The notes: a model not told the origin generated them from the letters alone. DNA of 64,000 nucleotides from Streptomyces lanatus (GCF_014655715.1 NZ_BNBM01000003.1:1-64000), one strand, 5' to 3'; counted from the first letter of the stretch, positions 43,457 to 53,618 are shown. Translations and numbers: made by a program.

Positions 43457-45490
43457 ATGGCGAACCGACTGGCCCACGAGACGTCCCCCTATCTGCTCCA
43501 GCACGCCGACAACCCCGTCGACTGGTGGCCGTGGTCGGCCGAGGCCTTCGAGGAGGCCCGTAAGAGCGGCAGACCGGTCCTGCTCAGCGTCGGTTACAGC
43601 AGCTGTCATTGGTGTCACGTCATGGCGCACGAGTCCTTCGAGGACCAGGAGACCGCCGACTACCTCAACGCCCACTTCGTCAGCGTCAAGGTCGACCGCG
43701 AGGAGCGCCCCGACGTAGACGCCGTCTACATGGAGGCCGTCCAGGCGGCCACCGGCCAGGGCGGCTGGCCCATGACGGTGTTCCTCACCCCGGACGCCGA
43801 GCCCTTCTACTTCGGCACCTACTTCCCGCCCGCCCCCCGCTCCGGCATGCCGTCCTTCCGCCAGGTCCTGGAGGGTGTGCGCAGCGCCTGGACCGACCGG
43901 CGGGACGAGGTCGACGAGGTCGCCGGGAAGATCGTGCGGGATCTCGCCGGGCGGGAGATCTCCTACGGTGGGCCAGAGGCGCCCGGTGAGCAGGAGCTGG
44001 CGCAGGCGCTGCTCGGGCTCACCCGGGAGTACGACCCGCAGCGCGGCGGATTCGGGGGCGCGCCCAAGTTCCCGCCGTCCATGGTGATCGAGTTCCTGCT
44101 GCGGCATCACGCGCGGACCGGTGCCGAGGGCGCGCTGCAGATGGCGCAGGACACCTGTGAGCGCATGGCCCGGGGCGGGATCTACGACCAGCTCGGGGGT
44201 GGGTTCGCCCGGTACTCCGTCGACCGTGACTGGGTCGTGCCGCACTTCGAGAAGATGCTGTACGACAACGCCCTGCTCTGCCGCGCCTACGCCCACCTCT
44301 GGCGTGCCACCGGCTCCGAGCTGGCCCGTCGCGTCGCGCTCGAAACCGCCGACTTCATGGTGCGTGAACTGCGCACCAACGAGGGCGGGTTCGCCTCCGC
44401 CCTCGACGCCGACAGCGATGACGGCACGGGCAGGCATGTCGAGGGCGCCTACTACGTGTGGACGCCGGAGCAACTCCAGGAGACCCTCGGCCAGGAGGAC
44501 GCCGACCTCGCCGCCCGGTACTTCGGCGTGACCGACGACGGCACCTTCGAGCACGGCTCCTCCGTCCTCCAACTCCCACAGCAGGACGAGCTGTTCGACG
44601 CCGAGAAGATCGAATCCGTACGGCAGCGGCTGCTCGACCGGCGTGCCACGCGCCCCGCGCCCGGCCGGGACGACAAGATCGTCGCCGCCTGGAACGGGCT
44701 CGCCATCGCCGCCCTCGCCGAGACCGGCGCCTACTTCGACCGCCCCGACCTCGTGGACGCGGCCCTCGGCGCCGCCGACCTCCTCGTCCGGCTGCATCTC
44801 GACGAGCAGGCCCGTATCGCCCGTACCAGCAAGGACGGCAAGGTCGGCGCGAACGCGGGCGTGCTGGAGGACTACGCCGATGTCGCCGAGGGCTTCCTCG
44901 CGCTCGCGTCCGTCACGGGGGAGGGCGTCTGGCTGGAATTCGCCGGGTTCCTGCTCGACCATGTGCTGGCCCGGTTCGTGGACGAGGAGTCCGGCGGGCT
45001 CTACGACACCGCCGCCGACGCCGAGCGGCTGATCCGCCGGCCGCAGGACCCCACCGACAACGCCGCCCCCTCGGGGTGGAGCGCGGCGGCCGGTGCGCTG
45101 CTGTCGTACGCCGCCCAGACCGGCGCCGCGCCCCATCGCACCGCCGCCGAGCGGGCGTTGGGCGTCGTGAAGGCCCTCGGTCCGCGCGTGCCCCGCTTCA
45201 TCGGCTGGGGGCTCGCCGTCGCCGAGGCCAATCTGGACGGGCCGCGCGAGGTCGCGGTCGTCGGACCGGGCCTGGCCGACGAGGGCACGAGAACCCTTCA
45301 CCGCACGGCACTTCTCGCCACCGCCCCGGGCGCCGTCGTGGCTGTCGGGACTCCGGAGAGTGATGAGTTTCCGCTGCTCGCCGACCGGCCGTTGCAGCAA
45401 GGTGAACCCGCCGCGTATGTCTGCCGTGACTTCACCTGTGACGCCCCGACCACGGATCCCGACCTGCTGCGGGCCGCGTTGAGCAGGTGA
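43457..45490 (+). CDS. DUF255 thioredoxin-fold / six-hairpin protein (YyaL/SPATA20 family)
   Basis: A 677-residue protein. The N-terminal thioredoxin-like DUF255 domain has the CHWCH motif (Cys50, Cys53) inside [19 protein letters not shown] long alpha/alpha-barrel domain follows, typical of sugar-processing folds, with [17 protein letters not shown] and KMLYDNALL. The family is widespread but its reaction is not established; links to redox or nucleoside-sugar metabolism have been proposed. ATG 43457 is preferred (AGGA upstream); ATG 43448 is possible. The glycan operon starts 195 bases downstream, with no visible link. Confidence 0.9.
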   Translation: MANRLAHETSPYLLQHADNPVDWWPWSAEAFEEARKSGRPVLLSVGYSSCHWCHVMAHESFEDQETADYLNAHFVSVKVDREERPDVDAVYMEAVQAATGQGGWPMTVFLTPDAEPFYFGTYFPPAPRSGMPSFRQVLEGVRSAWTDRRDEVDEVAGKIVRDLAGREISYGGPEAPGEQELAQALLGLTREYDPQRGGFGGAPKFPPSMVIEFLLRHHARTGAEGALQMAQDTCERMARGGIYDQLGGGFARYSVDRDWVVPHFEKMLYDNALLCRAYAHLWRATGSELARRVALETADFMVRELRTNEGGFASALDADSDDGTGRHVEGAYYVWTPEQLQETLGQEDADLAARYFGVTDDGTFEHGSSVLQLPQQDELFDAEKIESVRQRLLDRRATRPAPGRDDKIVAAWNGLAIAALAETGAYFDRPDLVDAALGAADLLVRLHLDEQARIARTSKDGKVGANAGVLEDYADVAEGFLALASVTGEGVWLEFAGFLLDHVLARFVDEESGGLYDTAADAERLIRRPQDPTDNAAPSGWSAAAGALLSYAAQTGAAPHRTAAERALGVVKALGPRVPRFIGWGLAVAEANLDGPREVAVVGPGLADEGTRTLHRTALLATAPGAVVAVGTPESDEFPLLADRPLQQGEPAAYVCRDFTCDAPTTDPDLLRAALSR

Positions 45491-45684
45491 AACCCTCGCC
45501 ATAACGGGGCACTTACGCAACCTGTACCCGAACCGTTCAGTCTCGGGTCCGGTTGTGATGAAACGCGCTCTTCATCGAAAGGTCCTGCGGACTTCACAGA
45601 TCCCCCTTAATCTCTGCACAGTGCCGCGATTGGCTCCGTAACTCGCCGTCGCGACAGGGGGCATTGGGGATCTGGGGGGATCTT

Positions 45685-46962
45685 TTGCTGACGTCTGTCT
45701 TCATAGCCGTCGTTTCGCTGGCCTTGTTCTGGATGGCGGCTTTCACCTTGTGGTGGCAGATGCACGCGTGGCGTACGCCCGAAGTGCTGGCCTCCACCCG
45801 GTTCAGCAGACCGGACGGCGGGGAGCATCTGTCGTTCTCGCTGCTGCTTCCGGCACGGCATGAACAGGCCGTGCTGGACCACACCATCCAGCGACTGCTG
45901 GAGTCCACACACACCGACTTCGAGATCATCGTCATCGTCGGGCACGACGACCCGGAGACCACGGAGGTCGCCGAGAAGGCGGCCGCCCGTGACCCACGCG
46001 TCCGCGTGGTCGTCGACACCCATGAGAAGAAGAACAAGCCGAAGGCCATGAACACGGCGCTGCCGCACTGCCGCGGCGATGTCGTCGGGGTCTTCGACGC
46101 CGAGGACCAGGTCCATCCGGAGCTGCTCGCGCATGTGGATCACGCCTTCCGCACCACCGGCGCGGACGTGGTCCAGGGCGGTGTCCAGCTGATCAACTTC
46201 CACTCCAGCTGGTACAGCCTGCGCAACTGCCTGGAGTACTTCTTCTGGTTCCGGTCGCGGTTGCATCTGCACGCCCAGAAGGGGTTCATCCCGCTCGGCG
46301 GCAACACCGTCTTCGTACGCACCGATGTGCTGCGCGAGGCCGACGGCTGGGACCCCGACTGTCTCGCCGAGGACTGCGACCTGGGCGTCCGGCTCTCCAG
46401 TGTCGGCAAGAAGGTCGTCGTCGCCTACGACTCCGACATGGTGACCAAGGAGGAGACGCCCGGCAGCCTGGTGTCGCTGCTGAAGCAGCGCACCCGCTGG
46501 AACCAGGGCTTCCTCCAGGTCTACCGGAAGAAGGACTGGAAGCAACTGCCCACCTTCGGACAGCGGTTGCTCGCCCGGTACACGCTGATGACGCCGTTCA
46601 TGCAGGCCTTCACCGGGCTGATCATCCCGTTGAACATCGCGATCGCGGTGTTCCTCGACGTGTCCGTGAGCGTCGCCTTCATCACCTTCCTGCCGGCCGT
46701 CACCGCGCTCGTGACCTTCGTCTTCGAGGTCGTCGGACTGCACGACTTCGGCAAGCAGTACGGACTGCGCGTCCGCTTCGTCCACTATCTGAAGCTCGTC
46801 GTGGGCGGCCCGTTCTATCAGGTGCTCCTCGCCGGGGCTGCCGTCCGCGCCGTATGGCGTGAGCAGCGCGGCCAGAACGACTGGGAGCTGACCAGCCACG
46901 TCGGCGCGCACCTGTCCGATGCCACAGCGACCCGAGACCTCCGAGAGGACGTCCCCGCGTGA
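45685..46962 (+). CDS. Processive family 2 glycosyltransferase (membrane polysaccharide synthase)
   Basis: A 425-residue synthase. One N-terminal helix, then the GT2 domain with VGHDDPE, the D-x-x-D of FDAEDQ, acceptor motif LAEDCDLG and the processivity motif QRTRW (Q-x-x-R-W), and two to three C-terminal helices. That combination marks cellulose-, hyaluronan- or chitin-synthase-like enzymes that polymerise and translocate a glycan. TTG 45685 (LLTSVF) is chosen because GGGGGG precedes it by 5 bases; TTG 45664 adds seven residues but has its purine run too close. First gene of a four-gene operon; overlaps the next by 4 bases. Confidence 0.9.
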   Translation: MLTSVFIAVVSLALFWMAAFTLWWQMHAWRTPEVLASTRFSRPDGGEHLSFSLLLPARHEQAVLDHTIQRLLESTHTDFEIIVIVGHDDPETTEVAEKAAARDPRVRVVVDTHEKKNKPKAMNTALPHCRGDVVGVFDAEDQVHPELLAHVDHAFRTTGADVVQGGVQLINFHSSWYSLRNCLEYFFWFRSRLHLHAQKGFIPLGGNTVFVRTDVLREADGWDPDCLAEDCDLGVRLSSVGKKVVVAYDSDMVTKEETPGSLVSLLKQRTRWNQGFLQVYRKKDWKQLPTFGQRLLARYTLMTPFMQAFTGLIIPLNIAIAVFLDVSVSVAFITFLPAVTALVTFVFEVVGLHDFGKQYGLRVRFVHYLKLVVGGPFYQVLLAGAAVRAVWREQRGQNDWELTSHVGAHLSDATATRDLREDVPA

Positions 46963-48608
46963 CCTCCACCCTTCCCGCGGTGACCACTCCGAAGGTCCCC
47001 GCGCAGAGACAAGCTGTCCCTACGCCACGTTCGACCGGCCGAACGGAGCCGCCGAGGCGTCTCCGCTCCTCCCGCCCCGACCTGATCCTGTGCGGCGTAC
47101 TCCTCGTCGCGATCCTGGTCGTCCAGGGCTGGAACATCGCCGACTACCCGACCCTCAGCGACGACGAGGGCACCTACCTGGCCCAGGCCTGGGCGGTCCA
47201 GGAGGGCCGGGGCCTCGCCCACTACACCTACTGGTACGACCACCCGCCGCTCGGCTGGATCCAGCTCGCCCTGCTGACCTGGATACCGGCCGCGTTCAGC
47301 CCCGACTCGATGACCGTCGGCACGATGCGTGCCGCGATGCTCGTCATCAGCGCCATCAGCTCGGTCCTCGTCTACGTCATCGGGCGCCGGCTGTCCCTGC
47401 CGCGCTGGGCCGCCGGGCTCGGCATGGTGCTGTTCGGGCTGTCGCCGCTGTCGGTCGTGCTCCAGCGGGAGATCTTCCTCGACAACCTCGCGGTGATGTG
47501 GACGCTGCTCGCGTTCGCCCTCGCCGCCTCGCCGAGCCGGCACCTGTGGCACCACTTCGGCGCCGGGATCGCCGCCGCGACCGCCGTACTGACCAAGGAG
47601 ACGATGCTCTTCGTCCTCCCCGCGGTCCTCATCACCATGTGGCGGCACAGCCACCGCGACACCCGCAAGTTCGCCCTGACCGGCGCGATCACCGCATGCG
47701 CGCTGATCGGTCTGTCGTACCCCTTGTTCGCCCTGCTCAAGGGCGAGCTCATGCCGGGCAGCGGGCATGTCTCCCTCTGGGACGGCATCAAGTACCAGAT
47801 GACGAGGCCGGGTTCGGGCTTCATCCTCGACGCGGGCTCCGGCTCGCACGGCGTCCTTCAGTCCTGGCTCTACTACGACCGTGTCCTCATCGTCGGCGGC
47901 CTCGCGGGCGGTCTGCTGCTCCTGGTCACCTGGCGCTGGTCGGTCACCGCACGCGCCCTGGCCGGACCGTCGTTCGCGGTGGTCATCCTCGCCCTGGTGG
48001 CCATGCGCCCGAGCGGCTATCTGCCCGCGATGTACGTCATCCAGGCGCTGCCGTTCCTCGCCCTGGTCCTCGCAGGGGGCACCGCCTCCGTCGCCCACGC
48101 CGTGCTGCGGCGATGGCGGTCCGAGGCCGAGCACCGGTATCTGACCGGCGGACGGTACGCGCTCGCCGCCGTCCTCGCGATCGCGGCCGGTGCGTACGTC
48201 GTCCCGCGCTGGTACGAGGGTGACCGCACCGCCGTCACCGCCGACGCCAACGCGCCCTACCAGGCGGCCTCGAAGTGGCTGGCCAGTGAGGTGGAGGACC
48301 CGGAGGACACCCGTGTCCTCGTCGACGACGCACTGTGGCTGGACCTCGTCCACGCCGGGTACAAACCCGGGCTCGGCGTCATCTGGTTCTACAAGGCCGA
48401 CCTCGACCCGGCCGTGACCAAGACCATGCCGCACGGCTGGAAGGACCTCGACTACGTCGTCGCCTCCCCGACGGTCCGGCGCGACGCGGTCGACCTGCCC
48501 AACGTCAAGGCGGCCATCGAGCACTCGAAGCCGGTCGCCGTCTTCGGCAGCGGCGAGGACCGCGTCGAGATCCGCCAGATCCAGACAGCCGCCGGAGGCG
48601 TGCGATGA
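46959..48608 (+). CDS. Family 39-type membrane glycosyltransferase (ArnT/PMT-like)
   Basis: A 549-residue multi-pass GT-C enzyme. After a 40-residue polar N-terminus, the first external loop carries the family acidic motif in SDDEGTYLAQAW followed by YDHPPLGW. About ten helices follow, then a soluble C-terminal domain (about 430-549). GT39 enzymes use polyprenyl-phosphate sugars on the outer face of the membrane. GTG 46959 overlaps the upstream stop (GTGA). The next gene, a polyprenyl-phosphate sugar synthase type, could supply its donor. Confidence 0.88.
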   Translation: MTSTLPAVTTPKVPAQRQAVPTPRSTGRTEPPRRLRSSRPDLILCGVLLVAILVVQGWNIADYPTLSDDEGTYLAQAWAVQEGRGLAHYTYWYDHPPLGWIQLALLTWIPAAFSPDSMTVGTMRAAMLVISAISSVLVYVIGRRLSLPRWAAGLGMVLFGLSPLSVVLQREIFLDNLAVMWTLLAFALAASPSRHLWHHFGAGIAAATAVLTKETMLFVLPAVLITMWRHSHRDTRKFALTGAITACALIGLSYPLFALLKGELMPGSGHVSLWDGIKYQMTRPGSGFILDAGSGSHGVLQSWLYYDRVLIVGGLAGGLLLLVTWRWSVTARALAGPSFAVVILALVAMRPSGYLPAMYVIQALPFLALVLAGGTASVAHAVLRRWRSEAEHRYLTGGRYALAAVLAIAAGAYVVPRWYEGDRTAVTADANAPYQAASKWLASEVEDPEDTRVLVDDALWLDLVHAGYKPGLGVIWFYKADLDPAVTKTMPHGWKDLDYVVASPTVRRDAVDLPNVKAAIEHSKPVAVFGSGEDRVEIRQIQTAAGGVR

Positions 48609-49807
48609 CCCATGAGTACACCGCGCCGGAGGAGATCGGCGATCCGTCCGTCGAAGCGACCGAGGTGGCCGAGCCCGGTGCCGTCACCATCGTCGTGCCG
48701 ACGTACAACGAATCCGCGAACGTACGGCAGCTGCTGCACCAGATCACCGAGTCGGTGCCGTCCCGGCTGCCCTGCGAGGTCGTCTTCGTGGACGACTCCA
48801 CCGACGACACCCCGCAGGTCATCAAGGAGGCCGCGCAGGACTGCCCGTTCCCGGTCACCGTCATCCACCGGGACGAACCCGTCGGCGGGCTCGGCGGCGC
48901 GGTCGTCGAGGGGATGAAGGCGGCCGGTTCTGACTGGATCGTCGTCATGGACGGCGACTGCCAGCATCCGCCGTCCCTGGTCCCGGAGTTGGTGGCGACC
49001 GGTGAGCGCGCGAACGCCGGGCTGGTCGTCGCCTCCCGGTACATCAAGGGCGGCAGCCGGGCCGGGCTCGCGGGCAGTTACCGGGTCGCCGTCTCGCGCG
49101 GCGCGACCTGGCTGACGAAGGCCCTCTTCCCGCGTCGGCTGCACGGCATCAGCGACCCGATGAGCGGCTTCTTCGCGATCCGGCGCAGCGACATCACCGC
49201 GGAGGCGCTCAAGCCGCTCGGCTACAAGATCCTGCTGGAGCTGGCCGTACGGAGCCGTCCGCGGGCGGTCACCGAGGTGCCGTTCGTGTTCCAGGAGCGG
49301 TTCGCGGGGGAGTCCAAGTCGACGGCGGCGGAGGGGCGCCGCTTCCTGCGCCACCTCGCCGGGCTGCGTACGGCCGACCCGCTGTCCCGCATGGTGGTGT
49401 TCGGGCTGATCGGGCTCACCGGGTTCGTGCCGAACCTGGTCGCGCTGTGGGCGATGACGCAGGCCGGGCTGCATTACCTGCCCGCGGAGATCGTCGCCAA
49501 CCAGTTCGGCGTGGCCTGGAACTTCCTGCTCATCGAGAAGCTGCTGTTCCGCGACCGCCGTCAGCACCGCCACTGGGCCGACCGCACCGTCCGGTTCGCG
49601 CTGCTCGCCAACGCCGACCTGGTGCTGCGCATCCCGCTGATCGCGCTGCTGGTCGGCCAGTTCGGCCTTGCCGTACTCCCCGCCACGGCACTGGCCCTGG
49701 TCATCACCTTCGTCCTGCGCTTCGTCGGAACCGAGGCGCTGGTCTATCTGCCGAGCCGTCGTTCAGGTCGGCGGCGCGGGAGCCGCACCGCAAGGAGTAC
49801 TGCATGA
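48605..49807 (+). CDS. DPM-type GT2 fused to GtrA-like membrane domain
   Basis: A 400-residue fusion. An N-terminal GT2 domain resembles polyprenyl-phosphate mannosyl/glucosyltransferase (VPTYNESANVRQLL, FVDDSTDD, MDGDCQHPP, DPMSGFFAIRRS). A C-terminal GtrA-like four-helix domain (about 270-390) should move the lipid-linked sugar across the membrane. The order matches bactoprenol-glucosyl/mannosyl modification systems in one chain. ATG 48605 overlaps the upstream stop as ATGA, and its own stop overlaps the next ATG the same way. Confidence 0.9.
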   Translation: MTHEYTAPEEIGDPSVEATEVAEPGAVTIVVPTYNESANVRQLLHQITESVPSRLPCEVVFVDDSTDDTPQVIKEAAQDCPFPVTVIHRDEPVGGLGGAVVEGMKAAGSDWIVVMDGDCQHPPSLVPELVATGERANAGLVVASRYIKGGSRAGLAGSYRVAVSRGATWLTKALFPRRLHGISDPMSGFFAIRRSDITAEALKPLGYKILLELAVRSRPRAVTEVPFVFQERFAGESKSTAAEGRRFLRHLAGLRTADPLSRMVVFGLIGLTGFVPNLVALWAMTQAGLHYLPAEIVANQFGVAWNFLLIEKLLFRDRRQHRHWADRTVRFALLANADLVLRIPLIALLVGQFGLAVLPATALALVITFVLRFVGTEALVYLPSRRSGRRRGSRTARSTA

Positions 49808-52215
49808 GATCGAGCCGCATGCGACCCGGACGGAGAACGGCCCTGCTGGCCGTCATGGGCCTCACCGGAGGCCTGCTCCTCACCTCGCCCCAGTCCGCCT
49901 CCGCCGCCAACCTCATCAAGAACCCCGGCTTCGAGACCGCCGGCACCGACGACATGCCCTACTGCTGGGAGAAGTCCGGCTGGGGCGACAACGACTTCAC
50001 CTTCACCACGACCTCCGACGCCCACAGCGGCACCAAGGCGATGAAGGTCGAGCTCACCCGCCGCGTCGACGGCGACCGCAAGGCGCTCATCACCGAGTCC
50101 GCCGAGTGCGCGCCGGTCGTCTCGCCGGGGAAGCAGTACGACCTGGGGCTCTGGTACAAGTCGACCACCCCCGACGCCTCGGTCACCCTGTTCCGGCACG
50201 ACGCGGCGGCGGGCTGGCAGTACTGGACCGACCTCAAGACGCTGGAGATGGCCGGGAGTTGGACCGAGGCGACGGTCCGCACTCCCGAAGTACCGGCCGG
50301 TACCGACCGCATCACCTGGGGCGTCTCCGTCTACGGCACCGGCTCCGCCACCACCGACGACTACACGATGGACCAGGTCGCCGACCCCGTCCCGGACCCG
50401 GTGTGCACGGGCACCGCCGAGGAGTGCGCCAACGGCCGCTGGGACGTGCTGCCCACCCAGAACCCGGTCCGCTCCATGCACTCCGTCGTCCTCAACAACG
50501 GCAAGGTGCTGCTGATCGCCGGCTCAGGCAACAGCGAGGAGATGTTCGAGGCGGGCACGTTCACCAGCGCGGTCTACGACCCCCAGAACGGCACGTACAA
50601 GCAGATCCCCACGCCGAAGGACATGTTCTGCGCCGGGCATGTGCAGCTGCAGGACGGCCGTGTGCTCGTGATGAGCGGCAACAAGGGCTATCCGTCGGCG
50701 GACGGCACGATCGGCTACCAGGGCTACAAGGACTCGTACATCTTCGACCCGGTCACCGAGACCTACAGCAAGACCAACGACATGAACGACGGCCACTGGT
50801 ACCCGTCGGCCACCGTCCTCGGCAACGGTGACGTGATCTCCTTCGGCGGTCTGAAGGAGGACTCCTCCGGTTCGGTCACCGCCGAGCGGTGGTCGGACGC
50901 CGAGCAGAAGTGGCTGGAGCTCTGGAAGGTCAACCAGACCTGGTCGTACTGGGGCCTCTACCCGTCGATGATCCTGATGCAGGACGGCCGCCTTTTCTAC
51001 TCCGGCAGCCATGTCTTCGGCAACAACATCCCCGGCACCGGTTCGGCGATCTACGACTACGACGCCAACACCGTCACCCAGATCCCCGGACTCCAGAACA
51101 AGGACGAGCGCGACCAGTCCGCGAGCGTGCTGCTGCCCCCGGCCCAGGACCAGAAGGTCCTCACCATCGGCGGCGGCAACATCGACTCCAACCCGGACGC
51201 CAACCGCCTCACCGACGTCATCGACCTCAAGCAGCCCAACCCGTCCTACGTGGCGGGCCCGCCGCTCCCACAGGGCACCGTCGACCTCGGCAACGGCAAG
51301 GTCCCCGAGACCGGCAACCAGGGCAAGATGTACGTCTCCGCCGTACTCCTCCCCGACGGCAAGGTCCTGGAGACGGGCGGTGCCCTGCACAACCGGGCCA
51401 ACCCGGTGTACGAGTCGTCGCTCTACGACCCGGCGACGGGCACCTTCGACCCGGTGGCGGCGGACCCCGAGGAGCGCGGCTACCACTCGTCCGCGTTCCT
51501 GCTCCCCGACGGCCGCGTGATGGCGACCGGCGACAACCCGGGCAACGGCAGCTGGAACCACGACGTGTCGATCTACACCCCGCCCTATCTCCTCAAGGGC
51601 GAGCGCCCGACGATCACTTCGGTCATCGACACCGAGTGGACCTACGGCGACACCCAGCGCATCACCGTCGACCGCCCCATCGCCAAGGCCGAGCTGATCC
51701 GCCCGGCGGCGGTGACCCACTCCTCGGACCCGAACCAGCGGTTCGTGGACCTGCCTCTCTCCGTCGACGGCAACAACATCGACCTCAATGTCACGAGCAA
51801 CCCCAACCTGGCCCCGCCCGGCTGGTACATGCTCTTCGCCGTCGACGCGAACGGCGTGCCGTCCGTGGCCAAGTGGGTCCACTTGCAGGGCCCGTCCGCG
51901 CTGAGCAGCACGGAAGCCCACGTCCACGACTTCGCCGACGACCTCAAGGGCAAGGTCACCGGCCCCGGCAAGAAGCGCCAGTCCCAGAAGGTCAGCCCGA
52001 CCGTCTCCGGCTGCGACCGCCACTACGGCTCCGTCAACGTCTGCGTCCCGACGGACTTCCCGCCGACGGTGAAGGCGACGACGAAGTCCCGGTGTGAGTG
52101 GCTGAAGAAGAACGACTACGGCCGTCTCAAGGTCAACGGCAAGGACGACCCGCTGCGGCTGGACCCGAACCGGGACGGGATCGCCTGCGGAAAGGGTGAT
52201 GTGACCAAGCGCTAG
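49804..52215 (+). CDS. Secreted copper radical oxidase (galactose/glyoxal oxidase-like) with added N- and C-terminal domains
   Basis: An 803-residue exported enzyme. The signal peptide ends near residue 34 (A-S-A). A carbohydrate-binding-like beta domain covers about 36-195, a kelch propeller with the galactose-oxidase DUF1929 end about 215-690, and an excalibur-like Cys-rich tail ends in RLDPNRDGIACGKGD. By alignment to galactose oxidase from memory the radical site is complete: Cys276 (DMFCAGH) and Tyr333 (HWYPS) for the thioether, Tyr560-His561 (GYHSS) and His639 (AVTHSS) as copper ligands. It oxidises alcohol or aldehyde groups and makes hydrogen peroxide. Related to GlxA but longer. Last gene of the operon, coupled by ATGA. 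Confidence 0.9.
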   Translation: MRSSRMRPGRRTALLAVMGLTGGLLLTSPQSASAANLIKNPGFETAGTDDMPYCWEKSGWGDNDFTFTTTSDAHSGTKAMKVELTRRVDGDRKALITESAECAPVVSPGKQYDLGLWYKSTTPDASVTLFRHDAAAGWQYWTDLKTLEMAGSWTEATVRTPEVPAGTDRITWGVSVYGTGSATTDDYTMDQVADPVPDPVCTGTAEECANGRWDVLPTQNPVRSMHSVVLNNGKVLLIAGSGNSEEMFEAGTFTSAVYDPQNGTYKQIPTPKDMFCAGHVQLQDGRVLVMSGNKGYPSADGTIGYQGYKDSYIFDPVTETYSKTNDMNDGHWYPSATVLGNGDVISFGGLKEDSSGSVTAERWSDAEQKWLELWKVNQTWSYWGLYPSMILMQDGRLFYSGSHVFGNNIPGTGSAIYDYDANTVTQIPGLQNKDERDQSASVLLPPAQDQKVLTIGGGNIDSNPDANRLTDVIDLKQPNPSYVAGPPLPQGTVDLGNGKVPETGNQGKMYVSAVLLPDGKVLETGGALHNRANPVYESSLYDPATGTFDPVAADPEERGYHSSAFLLPDGRVMATGDNPGNGSWNHDVSIYTPPYLLKGERPTITSVIDTEWTYGDTQRITVDRPIAKAELIRPAAVTHSSDPNQRFVDLPLSVDGNNIDLNVTSNPNLAPPGWYMLFAVDANGVPSVAKWVHLQGPSALSSTEAHVHDFADDLKGKVTGPGKKRQSQKVSPTVSGCDRHYGSVNVCVPTDFPPTVKATTKSRCEWLKKNDYGRLKVNGKDDPLRLDPNRDGIACGKGDVTKR

Positions 52216-52217
52216 TC

Positions 52218-52946
52218 TCAGCCCGCGTAGTCGGCGAGGGCGCGCTCCACGATGGCCACCAGCTGCTCGTGGTGCGCGCCCTTCCAGTACGCGCGCTTGC
52301 ACTCGGTGCACTGCGCGAACACGTCGTACGACCGCTGCGTCCCGCCCTCCAGCTGCTCGGCGACCTCGGCCTTCGTCGCCTCCTTGAGCAGCCCGTTGCA
52401 GGCGGTGCACCGGGTCCAGGGCCGCAGCTCGGGGCGGAACCGGTCGAGGACGTCGCGGAGTTGGTCCTCGGGGCGGGTGCTGTACACATAGCCGCCGGCC
52501 CACAGCTCACGGCGGCGCAGCAGCCCCCGGTCCCGGCTCAGCATGACCCGCCGCTCGGCGGCCGAGAGCGCGGCCAGCGCCGGGTCGCCGAGGTCCGTCG
52601 ACTCGTACGCCGTGTCCACACCGAGCAGCCGCATCCGGCGGGCCAGGGTGCCGAGGTGGACGTCGAGCAGGAAGCGCAGGGGAGCGCCGGGCACCCGCTG
52701 GGGGCGTGCGACGGGCCGCACCGACACGGACACGTCGGCTGTGGGGACGTACGACACCGGCATCTCCCGGCCGTCCACGACCAGGGGGCCGACCTCGGTC
52801 AGCGGGACGCCGAGGGACTCCACGACATGGCCGAGGGTCGAGACTCCGTCGGCGGCGACCTGGGCGGCGCCTCGCTCACGCCGTCCATTGGGCAGGAACA
52901 CCCGTAGCTCGGGGGCGAACTCGACATGGATCTCGGGACCGTTCAC
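52218..52946 (-). CDS. Mut7-C RNase-domain protein with ubiquitin-like N-terminus
   Basis: A 242-residue protein. A MoaD/ubiquitin-like domain (about 5-80) is fused to a Mut7-C PIN-type RNase domain (about 88-240). The active-site acidic residue lies in FLLDVHLGTLARRMRLLG, with D in LSRDRGLL. A Zn ribbon is formed by two Cys pairs (CTACNG, CTECKR). GTG 52946 is the start. Family members are predicted ribonucleases. It ends 2 bases from the convergent copper-oxidase stop. Confidence 0.9.
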   Translation of the reverse strand: MNGPEIHVEFAPELRVFLPNGRRERGAAQVAADGVSTLGHVVESLGVPLTEVGPLVVDGREMPVSYVPTADVSVSVRPVARPQRVPGAPLRFLLDVHLGTLARRMRLLGVDTAYESTDLGDPALAALSAAERRVMLSRDRGLLRRRELWAGGYVYSTRPEDQLRDVLDRFRPELRPWTRCTACNGLLKEATKAEVAEQLEGGTQRSYDVFAQCTECKRAYWKGAHHEQLVAIVERALADYAG

Positions 52947-52979
52947 CCGGCCAGGATGACATGGCCGAGGGTCCGGGCC

Positions 52980-53618
52980 TCAGGCCTTTTTCGCGGGGAG
53001 GCCGTGCTCGATGACTTGCAGGGCCCGGTCCACCAGCTCGCGGAGGTCGTCCCGGCAGTCGTTCTCCGCCCAGGCGATGTTGACCTCCATCAGGCCGCCG
53101 ACCATGGACATCGCGAAGACCCGCACTTCGAGGCTGTCCGGGTCCAGCCCGTGGCGCTCGGCGATGGCGCTCCGCAGCAGGCGTCCGGTCGCCGACATGC
53201 TCTCGATCATCCGGGCGCGGACGGCGGGGATCTGGACCGCCAGGTGCGCTCGGATCCGGACCGCCTCGGGGTCCTCGGCCAGCAGCGCGTCCATGGACCG
53301 GTGCATCACGTACCGCACCGAGTCCATCCAGGACTCCGAGTCGGGCCGACCGCGCAGCTCCTCCAGCATCATCGGGTCGTACTCGTCCGTGAGGACGATG
53401 TCCTCCTTGGTCGGGAAGTAGCGGAAGACCGTGGACGGCGACACCTCGGCGCGCTCGGCGATCTGCTCGATCGTCGTGGCGTCGTAGCCCTGCTCCTTGA
53501 TCAGCGCGTACGTCGCGTCGCGGATCGCCGTCCGGGTCTTGATCTTCTTCCGCTCACGAAGCCCCAGCTGGGGACGGTCGGTCAGGGGAGAGGAGTGTGC
53601 GGGGGTCATGGGTGTCAT
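52980..53618 (-). CDS. TetR-family regulator coupled to MFS exporter
   Basis: A 212-residue TetR-type repressor. The N-terminal helix-turn-helix (about 18-65) reads IRDATYALIKEQGYDATTIEQIAERAEVSPSTVFRYFPTKED, and the C-terminal domain senses the ligand. Its ATG (53618) overlaps the exporter stop as ATGA, so exporter and repressor are made from one mRNA, the exporter first. The probable operator, TGAGAG-N3-CTCTCA, lies at 55161-55175 in front of the exporter. Confidence 0.92.
   Translation of the reverse strand: MTPMTPAHSSPLTDRPQLGLRERKKIKTRTAIRDATYALIKEQGYDATTIEQIAERAEVSPSTVFRYFPTKEDIVLTDEYDPMMLEELRGRPDSESWMDSVRYVMHRSMDALLAEDPEAVRIRAHLAVQIPAVRARMIESMSATGRLLRSAIAERHGLDPDSLEVRVFAMSMVGGLMEVNIAWAENDCRDDLRELVDRALQVIEHGLPAKKA

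Noticed and set aside
42992..45520. Long minus-strand frame over the DUF255 gene
   Set aside because: Antisense shadow; the plus-strand protein has the CHWCH motif and full family length.
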